Assembly: GCA_028293725.1 (NCBI GenBank)
Contig: JAQGOE010000145.1
Location: forward strand, 1-39,579
Length of the DNA stretch: 39,579 nucleotides
Source: Gammaproteobacteria bacterium
GTDB taxonomy: Bacteria > Pseudomonadota > Gammaproteobacteria > Steroidobacterales > Steroidobacteraceae
Reading direction: 5' to 3'
Positions 6,974 to 14,389 of the stretch are shown in pieces. How positions within the stretch are numbered: the stretch's first letter is position 1; every line of letters begins with the position of its first letter. The notes beneath the pieces were generated by a model. It was not told where the DNA came from. It saw nothing but the letters and a program-made list of their open reading frames with translations, and ran no database searches. The position numbers and the translations under genes were made by a program.

Positions 6974-9096
6974 AGATGTTGAGAGTTGGGGTGGTGGGGA
7001 TGCTCCTGTGCGGATCGTGCTTCGCGCAGGGCTCCGGGGAGTCCTCGCAGTGGCCGGCGGCCGGGCGGGATGCGGAGGGAACTTACTATTCGCCGTTGGG
7101 GCGGATCAATGACAGGAACGTCGGCACTCTCGGCTTTGCGTGGGAGTACCGGACAGGTACTTTCCGCGGGTTGGAGGCGACGCCCATCGTCGTCGACGGG
7201 ACGATGTACACCTCGGGAAATTGGGGTGTGGTGTATGCGTTGGATGCCGCCACGGGCAAGGCGCGTTGGACTTTTGATCCGCAGAATAACGGGCAGGTGG
7301 GGCGGTTCACCTGTTGTGATGTCGTGAATCGTGGTGTCGCGGTGTGGAAGGGGCGTGTGTATGTCGCTTCCCTGGATGGCCGGCTGATTGCGTTGGATGC
7401 GCGCGACGGCAAGCCTGTCTGGTCCGTGGACACGCTGATCGATCATAAGCAACCCTATTCCGTAACCGGGCTGCCGCAGATCGCAGGTGGCGTGGTCGTG
7501 ATTGGTAACAGTGGCGCCGATATGGGCAAGGGCGGGGTGCGGGGCTACGTGACAGCTTACGACCTCATATCGGGCGAGCAGCGTTGGCGCTTTTTCACAG
7601 TCCCCTCGCGAAGCGATTCGCAGCCGGATGCCTCCATGAAGGCTGCTTTGTGGTCCTGGGATGCGAAAAGCGATCCGCGTGGTGGCACCGTGTGGGCGGG
7701 TATGTCGTACGACCCGGAGTTGAATTTCGTCTACATCGGCACCGGTAATGCTTCGCCGTATCAGGAGCGGGGGCGTAACCCTTCCGGCGCTCACGGCGAT
7801 GATCTTTACGCGTGCTCGATCATTGCTCTCGATGCGGCCACCGGCAAGCTCGCCTGGTATTACCAGACGACGCCGGGCGATAACCTGGACCAGGACGCCG
7901 ACGCGCCTTTCGTGCAGGCCACTTTGAAAGTCGGCGGACACGCACGCAATGTACTCATGCAGGCTTCGAAGAACGGCTTTTTTTATGTGCTGGATCGCAA
8001 GACCGGCGAGTTGATTTCCGGCAAGCCCTATACGTACGTCAACTGGGCGACGGGACTGGATGCGCGCGGCCGACCCGTCCTCACCAAAACAGCCAACTAC
8101 CGGGAGGAGCCGCAGCTCATCTATCCGAATTACAACGGCGGCCATAGTTGGATACCGATGTCCTACAGCGCGCAAACTCACCTGGTCTATATACCGGTGA
8201 TCGATGCGCCCATGGTGTGGGTCGATCTCTACAACAAGCCGATTCAGTACGTCGAAGGAACGTTCGCGGTCGGCGGGTTTCCCATGGACAAGACGTACGA
8301 TCCGCAGGGTCTCGAGTCTTCATTCGGGAAGCTACCCGCGTTCAAGGACGGGCGGGGCCCACGTCATGTCACTCATAACTTGCTGCGCGCCTGGGATCCG
8401 ATTAGACAAACCACCGTGTGGGAGCACGAGACCTCACGAGACTATCTCGTCTACGACGGAGGAGTGCTTTCGACCGGAGGTAACCTTGTGCTGCAGGGAG
8501 GGATCGACGGATCGTTCAATGCCTATGCGGCGGACACCGGTCGGGTTCTGAAGAAGTTGCAGACAGGTGTGGGGACTATGGCGGCGCCGATGACTTATGA
8601 AGTCGCGGGCGTTCAGTACGTCGCCGTCATGCAGGGGTATGGCGGGGGCGCCATTGGCAGTGAATTCCCGCCGTTCTCGGCGGGCGCCCATTATATGAAC
8701 GAGGGGCGGATCATCGCGTTTCGTCTTGGCGGTGGCGCGGTGCCGCTGCCTCCGCCGCAACCCAAGGTGGTTTTCCAACAGCCGGCGCCGCGGGCCGGAT
8801 CGGCTGCGGATATCGATCGGGGTGGTAGTCTCTACACGACTCATTGCGCACGGTGCCACGTGTTTGGTGTGGGACCCTTGCCGGACCTGCGAAGGATTCC
8901 GCCGGACATCAGCAATATTTTCGATGACATCGTGTTGCACGGGCGGTTGGCCTCGCTGGGGATGGGGCGGTTCGATGATCTGCTGAGCCCGGCCGACGTC
9001 GCGGATATCCATGACTACCTCATCGGGGAGGCTTGGAAGGCGTTCACAGCGCAACAGGCAGCGTCCGCGGCCGGCGCGGGTGCGCGGCCGCACTGA
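6970..9096 (+). CDS. PQQ-dependent quinohemoprotein dehydrogenase (alcohol/amine-type, exported)
   Basis: A 708-residue protein that starts at ATG 6970 inside the ATGA overlap. A signal peptide (about residues 1-19) precedes an eight-bladed PQQ propeller. Visible PQQ features are LEATPIVVDG (Glu69 region), the vicinal cysteine pair CC at 115-116 followed by DVVNRG, GTGNASP (Asn260) and the catalytic-Asp region PGDNLDQD (Asp307). A C-terminal cytochrome c domain carries CARCH at 626-630. Such enzymes oxidise alcohols or related substrates in the periplasm and pass electrons through heme c. Two metal-site features are unusual: Asp184 occupies the expected Glu ligand region (GNSGADMG), and Asp309 lies two residues after Asp307, a hallmark of lanthanide-using relatives. 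The WDYD aromatic residues are replaced (LDQD). The substrate is unknown. Confidence 0.88.
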   Translation: MKMLRVGVVGMLLCGSCFAQGSGESSQWPAAGRDAEGTYYSPLGRINDRNVGTLGFAWEYRTGTFRGLEATPIVVDGTMYTSGNWGVVYALDAATGKARWTFDPQNNGQVGRFTCCDVVNRGVAVWKGRVYVASLDGRLIALDARDGKPVWSVDTLIDHKQPYSVTGLPQIAGGVVVIGNSGADMGKGGVRGYVTAYDLISGEQRWRFFTVPSRSDSQPDASMKAALWSWDAKSDPRGGTVWAGMSYDPELNFVYIGTGNASPYQERGRNPSGAHGDDLYACSIIALDAATGKLAWYYQTTPGDNLDQDADAPFVQATLKVGGHARNVLMQASKNGFFYVLDRKTGELISGKPYTYVNWATGLDARGRPVLTKTANYREEPQLIYPNYNGGHSWIPMSYSAQTHLVYIPVIDAPMVWVDLYNKPIQYVEGTFAVGGFPMDKTYDPQGLESSFGKLPAFKDGRGPRHVTHNLLRAWDPIRQTTVWEHETSRDYLVYDGGVLSTGGNLVLQGGIDGSFNAYAADTGRVLKKLQTGVGTMAAPMTYEVAGVQYVAVMQGYGGGAIGSEFPPFSAGAHYMNEGRIIAFRLGGGAVPLPPPQPKVVFQQPAPRAGSAADIDRGGSLYTTHCARCHVFGVGPLPDLRRIPPDISNIFDDIVLHGRLASLGMGRFDDLLSPADVADIHDYLIGEAWKAFTAQQAASAAGAGARPH

Positions 9097-9111
9097 GGTC
9101 GATGCGGTATC

Positions 9112-9663
9112 ATGACGTTTATGATGCTGGACCCCGCCGTCGGACTTTTATTGGTGGCTACTTTCGCGCTGCTGTTCGGGAGCGCCGCTGTCCATAAGCT
9201 GCGCGATTGGCGACGATTCGACGAGATATTTTCTGCGTACGGGGTGGTGCCTGCGATTTCGCGCTGGCGGCTATCGTGGGTGGTGCCGGCTCTTGAATTG
9301 GCTGTTGCGGTGGGTTTGCTCCTCGATGCCAGCCGTCTCTATGCGGTTGTTGTCGGGAGCATGCTGCTATTGGCGTATGCCTCGGCTATCGGCATCAATC
9401 TGCGGCGGGGTCGTCGCGACCTCGCGTGTGGCTGCGGTGGCCCGGACGAGCGGCGGCCGATTGCACCCTGGATGGTCTGGCGGAACATTGTTCTGGCGCT
9501 GGGTCTGGCGAGTACGTTGGTGCAGTGGACGGGACGGCCTCTCGTTTTTACGGACGCGGTGACCATAACGTTCGGGCTGGGGACTCTCGCGCTCATCTAT
9601 CTGTGTATCGATCAACTCATGGGTTACGTGCAGCGTGCCGCCCATTTGCGAGGCTCGCGATGA
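9112..9663 (+). CDS. mauE: MauE-like membrane protein (DoxX/MauE family)
   Basis: A 183-residue protein with four to five hydrophobic helices. It carries the MauE signature region CGCGG followed by PWMVWRN (about residues 105-125) and an N-terminal SAAVHKLRDW motif shared with DoxX/MauE proteins. In methylamine and aralkylamine dehydrogenase operons, MauE and MauD are needed for stable production of the cysteine-rich, TTQ-bearing small subunit, probably through periplasmic disulfide chemistry. Here the gene follows the PQQ dehydrogenase by 15 bases and overlaps mauD as ATGA at 9660-9663. No TTQ subunit gene is visible, so its client may be the PQQ enzyme or a protein encoded elsewhere. Confidence 0.82.
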   Translation: MTFMMLDPAVGLLLVATFALLFGSAAVHKLRDWRRFDEIFSAYGVVPAISRWRLSWVVPALELAVAVGLLLDASRLYAVVVGSMLLLAYASAIGINLRRGRRDLACGCGGPDERRPIAPWMVWRNIVLALGLASTLVQWTGRPLVFTDAVTITFGLGTLALIYLCIDQLMGYVQRAAHLRGSR

Positions 9664-10253
9664 CGGCCCTGGCTATTTCCAACATTGTACTGTGGATTGT
9701 CGTGCTGGCTTTGCTGGCCGTGGTGTTGGCGTTGACGAGGCAACTCGGCGTGCTTCATGAGCGTATCGCGCCGGTGGGGGCGCTCATGCTGAATCGCGGG
9801 CTTGCGGTCGGTGAGCAGGCGCCGCTGATGGATGTCGTCGATCTCGCGGGCGCTCACGTCAAGTTGGGGTCGCCGCGGAGCGATGGAAAAAGTACGTTGC
9901 TGCTGTTCGTGTCGCCGACATGTCCGGTTTGCAAATCGCTGCTGCCTGTCGTCAAGTCCAGCGGGAAAGACGAGCGGGATTGGCTGGATGTCATCCTGGC
10001 CAGTGATGGGGATCCGGATGAGCATCGCGCGTTTGCGCAGGCCAATGGGTTGGAGGGGGTGCCGTATGTGGTTTCGGCGCCCTTGGGGATGACTTACCAG
10101 GTGAGCCGGTTGCCGTTCGCGGCGCTGCTCGACGAGGCGGGGGTGCTGCGGGCGCGGGGGTTGGTGAACTCGCGGGAGCACCTGGAGAGTTTGTTCGAGG
10201 CTAAGCGGTTGGGGGTGGCTTCGATTCAGGATTATTTTGCGAAGGGGAAGTGA
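9660..10253 (+). CDS. mauD: MauD-like membrane-anchored thioredoxin-fold protein
   Basis: A 197-residue protein starting at ATG 9660 in the ATGA overlap with mauE. An N-terminal anchor helix (about residues 5-26) is followed by the LHERIAPVGALMLNRGL segment typical of MauD. The redoxin domain carries the active-site motif CPVC at 88-91. The C-terminal NSREHLESLFEAK and GVASIQDY stretches are also strongly MauD-like. MauD is thought to act as a periplasmic disulfide oxidase or isomerase for the amine dehydrogenase small subunit. In the known mau and aau clusters a light-chain gene follows mauD. Here the next gene is on the opposite strand and encodes an unrelated small protein, so the usual client is missing. 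Confidence 0.88.
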   Translation: MTALAISNIVLWIVVLALLAVVLALTRQLGVLHERIAPVGALMLNRGLAVGEQAPLMDVVDLAGAHVKLGSPRSDGKSTLLLFVSPTCPVCKSLLPVVKSSGKDERDWLDVILASDGDPDEHRAFAQANGLEGVPYVVSAPLGMTYQVSRLPFAALLDEAGVLRARGLVNSREHLESLFEAKRLGVASIQDYFAKGK

Positions 10254-10274
10254 GGTGGAGCGTCGTGTCGATTC

Positions 10275-10703
10275 TTATCGACCGCGCCTGGAGAGTAACC
10301 CCATGCGTGTCCCGATGTGGTTGGCGATCAGAGGCGATGCGGCGGGGCTCGCTACGACCAAAAGCGGGCGCACGGGTACCCCTGCGGAGTCCCGAGTTCC
10401 GGACTCTGTGCGGGTAGTGCAGCTCTCGGGCTCGATGGTAGAGCGCTGTCTATTCCGGAACGTGGGCTCGAACGCATGCATTCTGGCCAACCAGACTTCT
10501 GCCAGCCGCACAGCATGGCGGGTCTGCTCGGTGTCGCCAACCTGGTAGAGATCGATTGCCTTATCGGCCCACTCGCACGCCTTGCTCTGTGCCTCTGCGA
10601 AGGTCGGGTTGTGGATCGGATCGGGTGAAACGCGCGCCCGCGCGTCATAGGCGCGAGCGGGCCGGAATTCCGCTCGTCCGAGTTTGATTGCGGTGTCTGC
10701 CAT
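10275..10703 (-). CDS. small hypothetical protein
   Basis: A 142-residue protein of unknown function. A strong ribosome site, AGGAGA, lies about nine bases before ATG 10703, supporting translation. The first 90 residues look like a helical, charged, genuine protein (ACEWADKAIDLYQVGDTEQ, then a leucine/alanine-rich helix). The last 50 residues are low in hydrophobic pattern and may not be conserved, so the true protein could be shorter in relatives. No signal peptide or membrane segment is visible. It lies convergent to mauD with a 21-base gap and does not look like a TTQ light chain, having only two cysteines. Confidence 0.5.
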   Translation of the reverse strand: MADTAIKLGRAEFRPARAYDARARVSPDPIHNPTFAEAQSKACEWADKAIDLYQVGDTEQTRHAVRLAEVWLARMHAFEPTFRNRQRSTIEPESCTTRTESGTRDSAGVPVRPLLVVASPAASPLIANHIGTRMGLLSRRGR

Positions 10704-10968
10704 GTGTCAGGTTCTCCTCTGGGCGAGGTGTTGTAAGCGCCGAATCGGTAACAGCGGAAGATCCGTTCGCGGGTGCCGTTAGTATTGCCCGTGAACGGGA
10801 CGCGGGAGCATCCGTATTCTCCGAGGCGAGGATGTGACGTCGATCGCAGAACGAACCGAAATGGTGAAGCCAGACGAAGGAGTGCGCCGTGGCCGGGGAC
10901 GCAACGCCCCTCGAGCAGGGGCTGCGGCCGATGCCGACGTCTGGTCGCGCCATCCGGGAGCTCATTCG

Positions 10969-12801
10969 CTACCAGCCGACGGCTTGGCCATCTTTGCGGT
11001 GATCTGAGGCGGCGCGGTATAGGCCTGCTACGGGTTGGTCCGGCGCGTGCGCTGCTGCTTGTGCCGCGGTGGGAGCCGCAGACGGAGTCGGCGTGAACCA
11101 GATCGACTGGAAGCCTCCCATGTCCTCGCCGTTGGCTGACTTTACCTTGTGGCCCATTGCGGCCAGCTGGGCTCCGACGAGGTCGTACAGGCTGGATTCG
11201 AGATCCAGGGTGTTGGATTCTTGCGCGTGGGTGAAGCGCGCTGCGTCGCTGGCGGCCTGTGCGTTGGCGCCGAGGTCGATCATGTCGACGAGTACCTGCG
11301 CGTGGCCTTGCGCCTGTTGGCTGCCGCCCATGAGTCCGAAGGCCATGACGGGTTGACCGTCCTTCATGAGAAACCCCGGCAACAGGGTATGGAACGGCCG
11401 CTTATGCGGGGCGATGATGTTGGGGCTCTTGGGGTCGAGTGAGAACAGCGCGCCACGGTTGTTCAACACGAAGCCGTAGCCCGGAACGGTGATGCCGGAA
11501 CCGAAGGTGTCGTAGACGCTGTAGATGAATGACACCATGTTGCCCCAGCGGTCGGCGACTGTCAGATAGACGGTGCCCCCGACCGGATCGCCCTTGGGCG
11601 CGGGTGTGGCGGCTTTCTTTGGATCGAGGCGTCCGCAGAGCTCGCCGGCGTACGCTTTCGAGATGAGCCGCTGGGTCGGGATCTGCGTAAAGCCCGGGTC
11701 GCCGTTGTAGGCGTAGAGATCGGTGTAGGCGAGCTTCTTCGCTTCGACGAGCAGATGCCAGTACTCGGGTGAGCGGGGGCCGAGTGTGGCGAGGTTCATT
11801 CCGAGCTTGGGTGCGCAGACTTCGAGGATGTTCATCATCTCGAGTACGGCAAATCCCTGCGTGCTCGGGGGCATCTCGTAGACGTCATATCCGTGGTAGT
11901 TGGTTGTGAGTGGCGTTTCCCACGTCGCGTGAGTGTCCGCGAGGTCCACCAGCGTCATGGTGCCGCCGGCAGTGTGTGTCTTGGCTACGATGGCCTTGGC
12001 GATCTCGCCTTTGTAGAACACGTCTCGACCCTGTACCTGCAACAGTCGGAAGGTGTGAGCGAGGTCGGGATTGCGGAATAGTGAGTAGGTGGCTGGCGGC
12101 TTGCCGTTCACGAGGTAGGTTTGGACGGAATCGGGATCGTTCGATAGAACCTCGGCGCCGTAGATCCAATCGTTGCGGATGCGCTCGGTGATGCCGAAGC
12201 CTTGCTCCGCCAGGGTCGCGGCGGGCTCGAGCGTTTCCTTGAATGTCATGGTGCCGGCGCGTTTGAGGAGGATGTCCCAACCGTCGACGGCACCCGGGAC
12301 TGTCACGGACTCGATGCCATGGAGGGGCATTTTCGATTTGACGCCGCGCTTCGCAAGACGCGCCGGTGTTGCCCCGGTGGGCGCGCGTCCGCTGGCGTTC
12401 AGGGCGATGAGCTTCTTTTCCTTGGCGACCCAGGCTATTACGAAGACGTCACCGCCGACGCCGGCGCTCTGGGGCTCGACTACATTCAGGACGGCTGCGG
12501 TTGCTACCGCAGCATCGAAGGCGTTGCCGCCTTGTTTCAGGATCTGAAGTCCGGCCTGTGCGGCGAGCGGTTGGCTGGTGGCAACTACGCCGTTGCGTGC
12601 AAGGACTTCTGAGCGAGTTTGGGAGAGCCAGCCGCTGGTACGGTCGCCGCGGACGGCTGTGAAAGTTTGGGGGGTGCCGCTGGGGGCCGAACCGTTGGGT
12701 GACGCATCGCTTTGGGCTGCGTCGGCGTTCGCCGCGAGGAGGGTGACCGTTACGGAAAGAGCCATGACTTTGAGGCGAGACGGGCGGCGGCGACGGATCA
12801 T
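10969..12801 (-). CDS. gamma-glutamyltransferase / gamma-glutamyl hydrolase family, exported
   Basis: A 610-residue precursor with a signal peptide (about residues 1-28, ending ANADA). The Ntn-hydrolase domain begins with ARNGVVATSQPLAAQAG and the glycine-rich AVEP-type region VEPQSAGVGGD. The likely autoprocessing nucleophile is Thr410 in GGTVYLTVAD, which would give a large chain of about 380 residues and a small chain of 201. The C-terminal GGSQQAQGHAQVL motif is the GGT oxyanion/substrate region. These enzymes cleave or transfer gamma-glutamyl groups from glutathione and related amides in the periplasm, or act as acylases. GAGGGA-like purines before ATG 12801 support the start. It is monocistronic in appearance, divergent from the oxygenase gene. 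The exact acyl preference cannot be read. Confidence 0.9.
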   Translation of the reverse strand: MIRRRRPSRLKVMALSVTVTLLAANADAAQSDASPNGSAPSGTPQTFTAVRGDRTSGWLSQTRSEVLARNGVVATSQPLAAQAGLQILKQGGNAFDAAVATAAVLNVVEPQSAGVGGDVFVIAWVAKEKKLIALNASGRAPTGATPARLAKRGVKSKMPLHGIESVTVPGAVDGWDILLKRAGTMTFKETLEPAATLAEQGFGITERIRNDWIYGAEVLSNDPDSVQTYLVNGKPPATYSLFRNPDLAHTFRLLQVQGRDVFYKGEIAKAIVAKTHTAGGTMTLVDLADTHATWETPLTTNYHGYDVYEMPPSTQGFAVLEMMNILEVCAPKLGMNLATLGPRSPEYWHLLVEAKKLAYTDLYAYNGDPGFTQIPTQRLISKAYAGELCGRLDPKKAATPAPKGDPVGGTVYLTVADRWGNMVSFIYSVYDTFGSGITVPGYGFVLNNRGALFSLDPKSPNIIAPHKRPFHTLLPGFLMKDGQPVMAFGLMGGSQQAQGHAQVLVDMIDLGANAQAASDAARFTHAQESNTLDLESSLYDLVGAQLAAMGHKVKSANGEDMGGFQSIWFTPTPSAAPTAAQAAAHAPDQPVAGLYRAASDHRKDGQAVGW

Positions 12802-12876
12802 TCAGGAATTCCCTCTTTGGCGGTGTTGAGCAAGTATCGGAATGCGAGCGCTGCTGTAGAGGCGCACTATTAACGC

Positions 12877-13629
12877 ATGAATGCAGAGGTGAAATCTTTG
12901 ACGAGGGTCGGACATCACGCGTCCGCGGTAAGTGATCGTGTACTGGGGCTGGACTGGGAGCGCCTGTCAGAGGGGCTGGACGCTAGCGGTAATGCGGTAG
13001 TTGAACGGCTTCTTACCGTGGCTGAATGCCGGTCGCTCGCGGCGCTTTACGAGGAGAGCGGACGTTTTCGCAGCCGGGTGGTGATGGGGCGCCATGGTTT
13101 CGGGCAGGGGGAGTACCAGTATTTTGGCTATCCGCTCCCTGAAATCGTGTCCGGGCTGCGGTCGGCGTTTTATCCGCAGCTGGCACCCATCGCGAATCGT
13201 TGGAACGTTCAGATGCGGATCGACTCGGTGTATCCCGCCACCCATGCCGAGTTTCTGAGCCGCTGCCGGGAGGCGGGGCAGGATCGGCCGACACCGCTGC
13301 TGCTGCAGTACCAGGCCGGGGACTACAACTGCCTCCACCAGGACATCTACGGGGAGCATGTTTTCCCACTGCAGGTCGCAATACTCCTTTCACAACCCGG
13401 AACAGATTTCGGCGGCGGCGAGTTCGTAATGACCGAGCAGCGGCCGCGGATGCAATCCCGGCCGGAAGTCGTACCGCTCCAGCAGGGTGATGCGGTTATC
13501 TTTGCGGTCAGCCATCGGCCCGTGCAGGGAACGCGGGGGATCTATCGTGTCAATCTCCGGCACGGGGTCAGCCGTGTGCGCAGTGGAAAGCGGCACACCC
13601 TGGGGGTGATCTTTCACGACGCGAAGTAG
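12877..13629 (+). CDS. 2OG-Fe(II) dioxygenase family protein
   Basis: A 250-residue soluble protein with the double-stranded beta-helix pattern of 2-oxoglutarate/Fe(II) oxygenases. The facial triad is visible as His154-x-Asp156 (LHQDIYG) and His229 (RHGVSRV), with Arg239 (GKRHTLGVIF) ten residues later as the expected 2-oxoglutarate ligand. FGGGEFVMTEQ and QQGDAVIFA are typical prolyl-hydroxylase-like strands. Members are often annotated as proline hydroxylase-like; the substrate is unknown. There is no signal peptide. The gene is divergent from the gamma-glutamyltransferase (75-base gap). An 11-base direct repeat CGAAGTAGGGC (13622-13632 and 13638-13648) spans its stop codon. Confidence 0.8.
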   Translation: MNAEVKSLTRVGHHASAVSDRVLGLDWERLSEGLDASGNAVVERLLTVAECRSLAALYEESGRFRSRVVMGRHGFGQGEYQYFGYPLPEIVSGLRSAFYPQLAPIANRWNVQMRIDSVYPATHAEFLSRCREAGQDRPTPLLLQYQAGDYNCLHQDIYGEHVFPLQVAILLSQPGTDFGGGEFVMTEQRPRMQSRPEVVPLQQGDAVIFAVSHRPVQGTRGIYRVNLRHGVSRVRSGKRHTLGVIFHDAK

Positions 13630-13667
13630 GGCGGCCCCGAAGTAGGGCAGTGCCGCAACTGCGTTCC

Positions 13668-13683
13668 CGCGCCGCGCGGCGCG
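13668..13683. terminator. GC-rich perfect palindrome after the oxygenase gene
   Basis: CGCGCCGCGCGGCGCG is a perfect 16-base palindrome about 39 bases after the oxygenase stop. It could form a 6-bp stem with a 4-base loop. There is no T tract, so it is only a weak terminator candidate; it may simply be GC-rich intergenic sequence. Confidence 0.3.
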
Positions 13684-13747
13684 GCGCCCTCGCACCGATA
13701 CGTGCCGCATGTCATGATGTCGGCCGCCTTTTCCATAGTGGTGACTC

Positions 13748-14350
13748 ATGAAACGTCTCTTGTTAGGTGTTTTGCTGTCCGCGGTGACTGTGCTGCCCGC
13801 TATGGCCGCGCTGAAAGAGGGTGACGCCGCGCCCGATTTCAAGACGCAAGCCTCGCTCGCCGGCAAGTCGTTTACCTTCTCCCTGAAGGATGCTTTGAAG
13901 AAGGGGCCCGTGGTGGTCTACTTCTACCCGTCGGCTTACACCGGCGGCTGCAACATCCAAGCGCATACATTCGCGGTCAACAGCGATAAATTCGCGGCCG
14001 CCGGCGCGACCATCATCGGTGTGTCACTCGACAACATCACACGGCTGAACGACTTCTCCGCCGATCCACAGTACTGCGCGGGAAAGTTTCCGACGGCCTC
14101 CGATGCGGATGGCGCGATCTCGAAGTCGTACGACCTCAAGGTGGCGGCTGCGCACGAGGGAGCCAAGGACTCGCGTGGGGTCGAGATCGGTCACGGGTTC
14201 GCGGAGCGTACGACGTTCATCGTCACGCCGGATGGCAAGATCGCCGCGACTATCGGCGGTCTCGCGCCGGCGGAGAATGTTGATAAGGCGCTCGCGGCGG
14301 TTCAGCAGCTCGGCGCTGCCAAGGGTGGGGCTAAGAAAGCTGGGGCTTGA
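13748..14350 (+). CDS. exported peroxiredoxin (AhpC/TSA, BCP/PrxQ-like)
   Basis: A 200-residue protein. A signal peptide (residues 1-20, ending PAMAA) directs it to the periplasm. The thioredoxin-fold domain begins KEGDAAPDF and has the peroxiredoxin active site YPSAYTGGCN, with Thr65 and peroxidatic Cys68. A second cysteine lies further on in DPQYCAGKF and may act in resolution. Peroxiredoxins reduce hydrogen peroxide and organic peroxides. Secreted forms near oxidases may detoxify peroxide made in the periplasm, but no direct functional link is shown here. The C-terminus ends in an Ala/Gly/Lys-rich tail. A hairpin terminator candidate follows the gene. Confidence 0.88.
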   Translation: MKRLLLGVLLSAVTVLPAMAALKEGDAAPDFKTQASLAGKSFTFSLKDALKKGPVVVYFYPSAYTGGCNIQAHTFAVNSDKFAAAGATIIGVSLDNITRLNDFSADPQYCAGKFPTASDADGAISKSYDLKVAAAHEGAKDSRGVEIGHGFAERTTFIVTPDGKIAATIGGLAPAENVDKALAAVQQLGAAKGGAKKAGA

Positions 14351-14362
14351 GATTGGACGGAG

Positions 14363-14387
14363 CCGCAGCGTCGGGGTGACGCTGCGG
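14363..14387. terminator. hairpin between convergent peroxiredoxin and amidohydrolase genes
   Basis: CCGCAGCGTC (14363-14372) and GACGCTGCGG (14378-14387) form a perfect 10-bp stem with a 5-base loop GGGGT. It lies exactly between two convergent stops (14350 and 14390), so it could serve both directions. Neither side has a strong T tract, so termination may be weak or rely on other factors. Confidence 0.6.
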
Positions 14388-14389
14388 TG

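Noticed and set aside
6745..8181. 478-codon reverse frame
   Set aside because: Antisense to the PQQ dehydrogenase, no recognisable motifs, Arg/His/Pro-biased.
9660..10253. MauD as evidence for a complete methylamine dehydrogenase operon
   Set aside because: No mauA, mauB, mauF or mauG-like gene is present in the window.
10387..10470. Possible tRNA-like segment (GAGTCC...GGACTC hairpin, GGTAGAGC)
   Set aside because: No complete cloverleaf, no acceptor stem or T-arm consensus, and it lies inside a coding frame.
10645..10965. Reverse frame starting three bases after the gamma-glutamyltransferase stop
   Set aside because: Ser/Arg/Ala-rich without pattern, no ribosome site, and it runs into the better-supported small gene at 10275-10703. 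The 265-base stretch 10704-10968 appears to hold only that gene's ribosome site and non-coding DNA.
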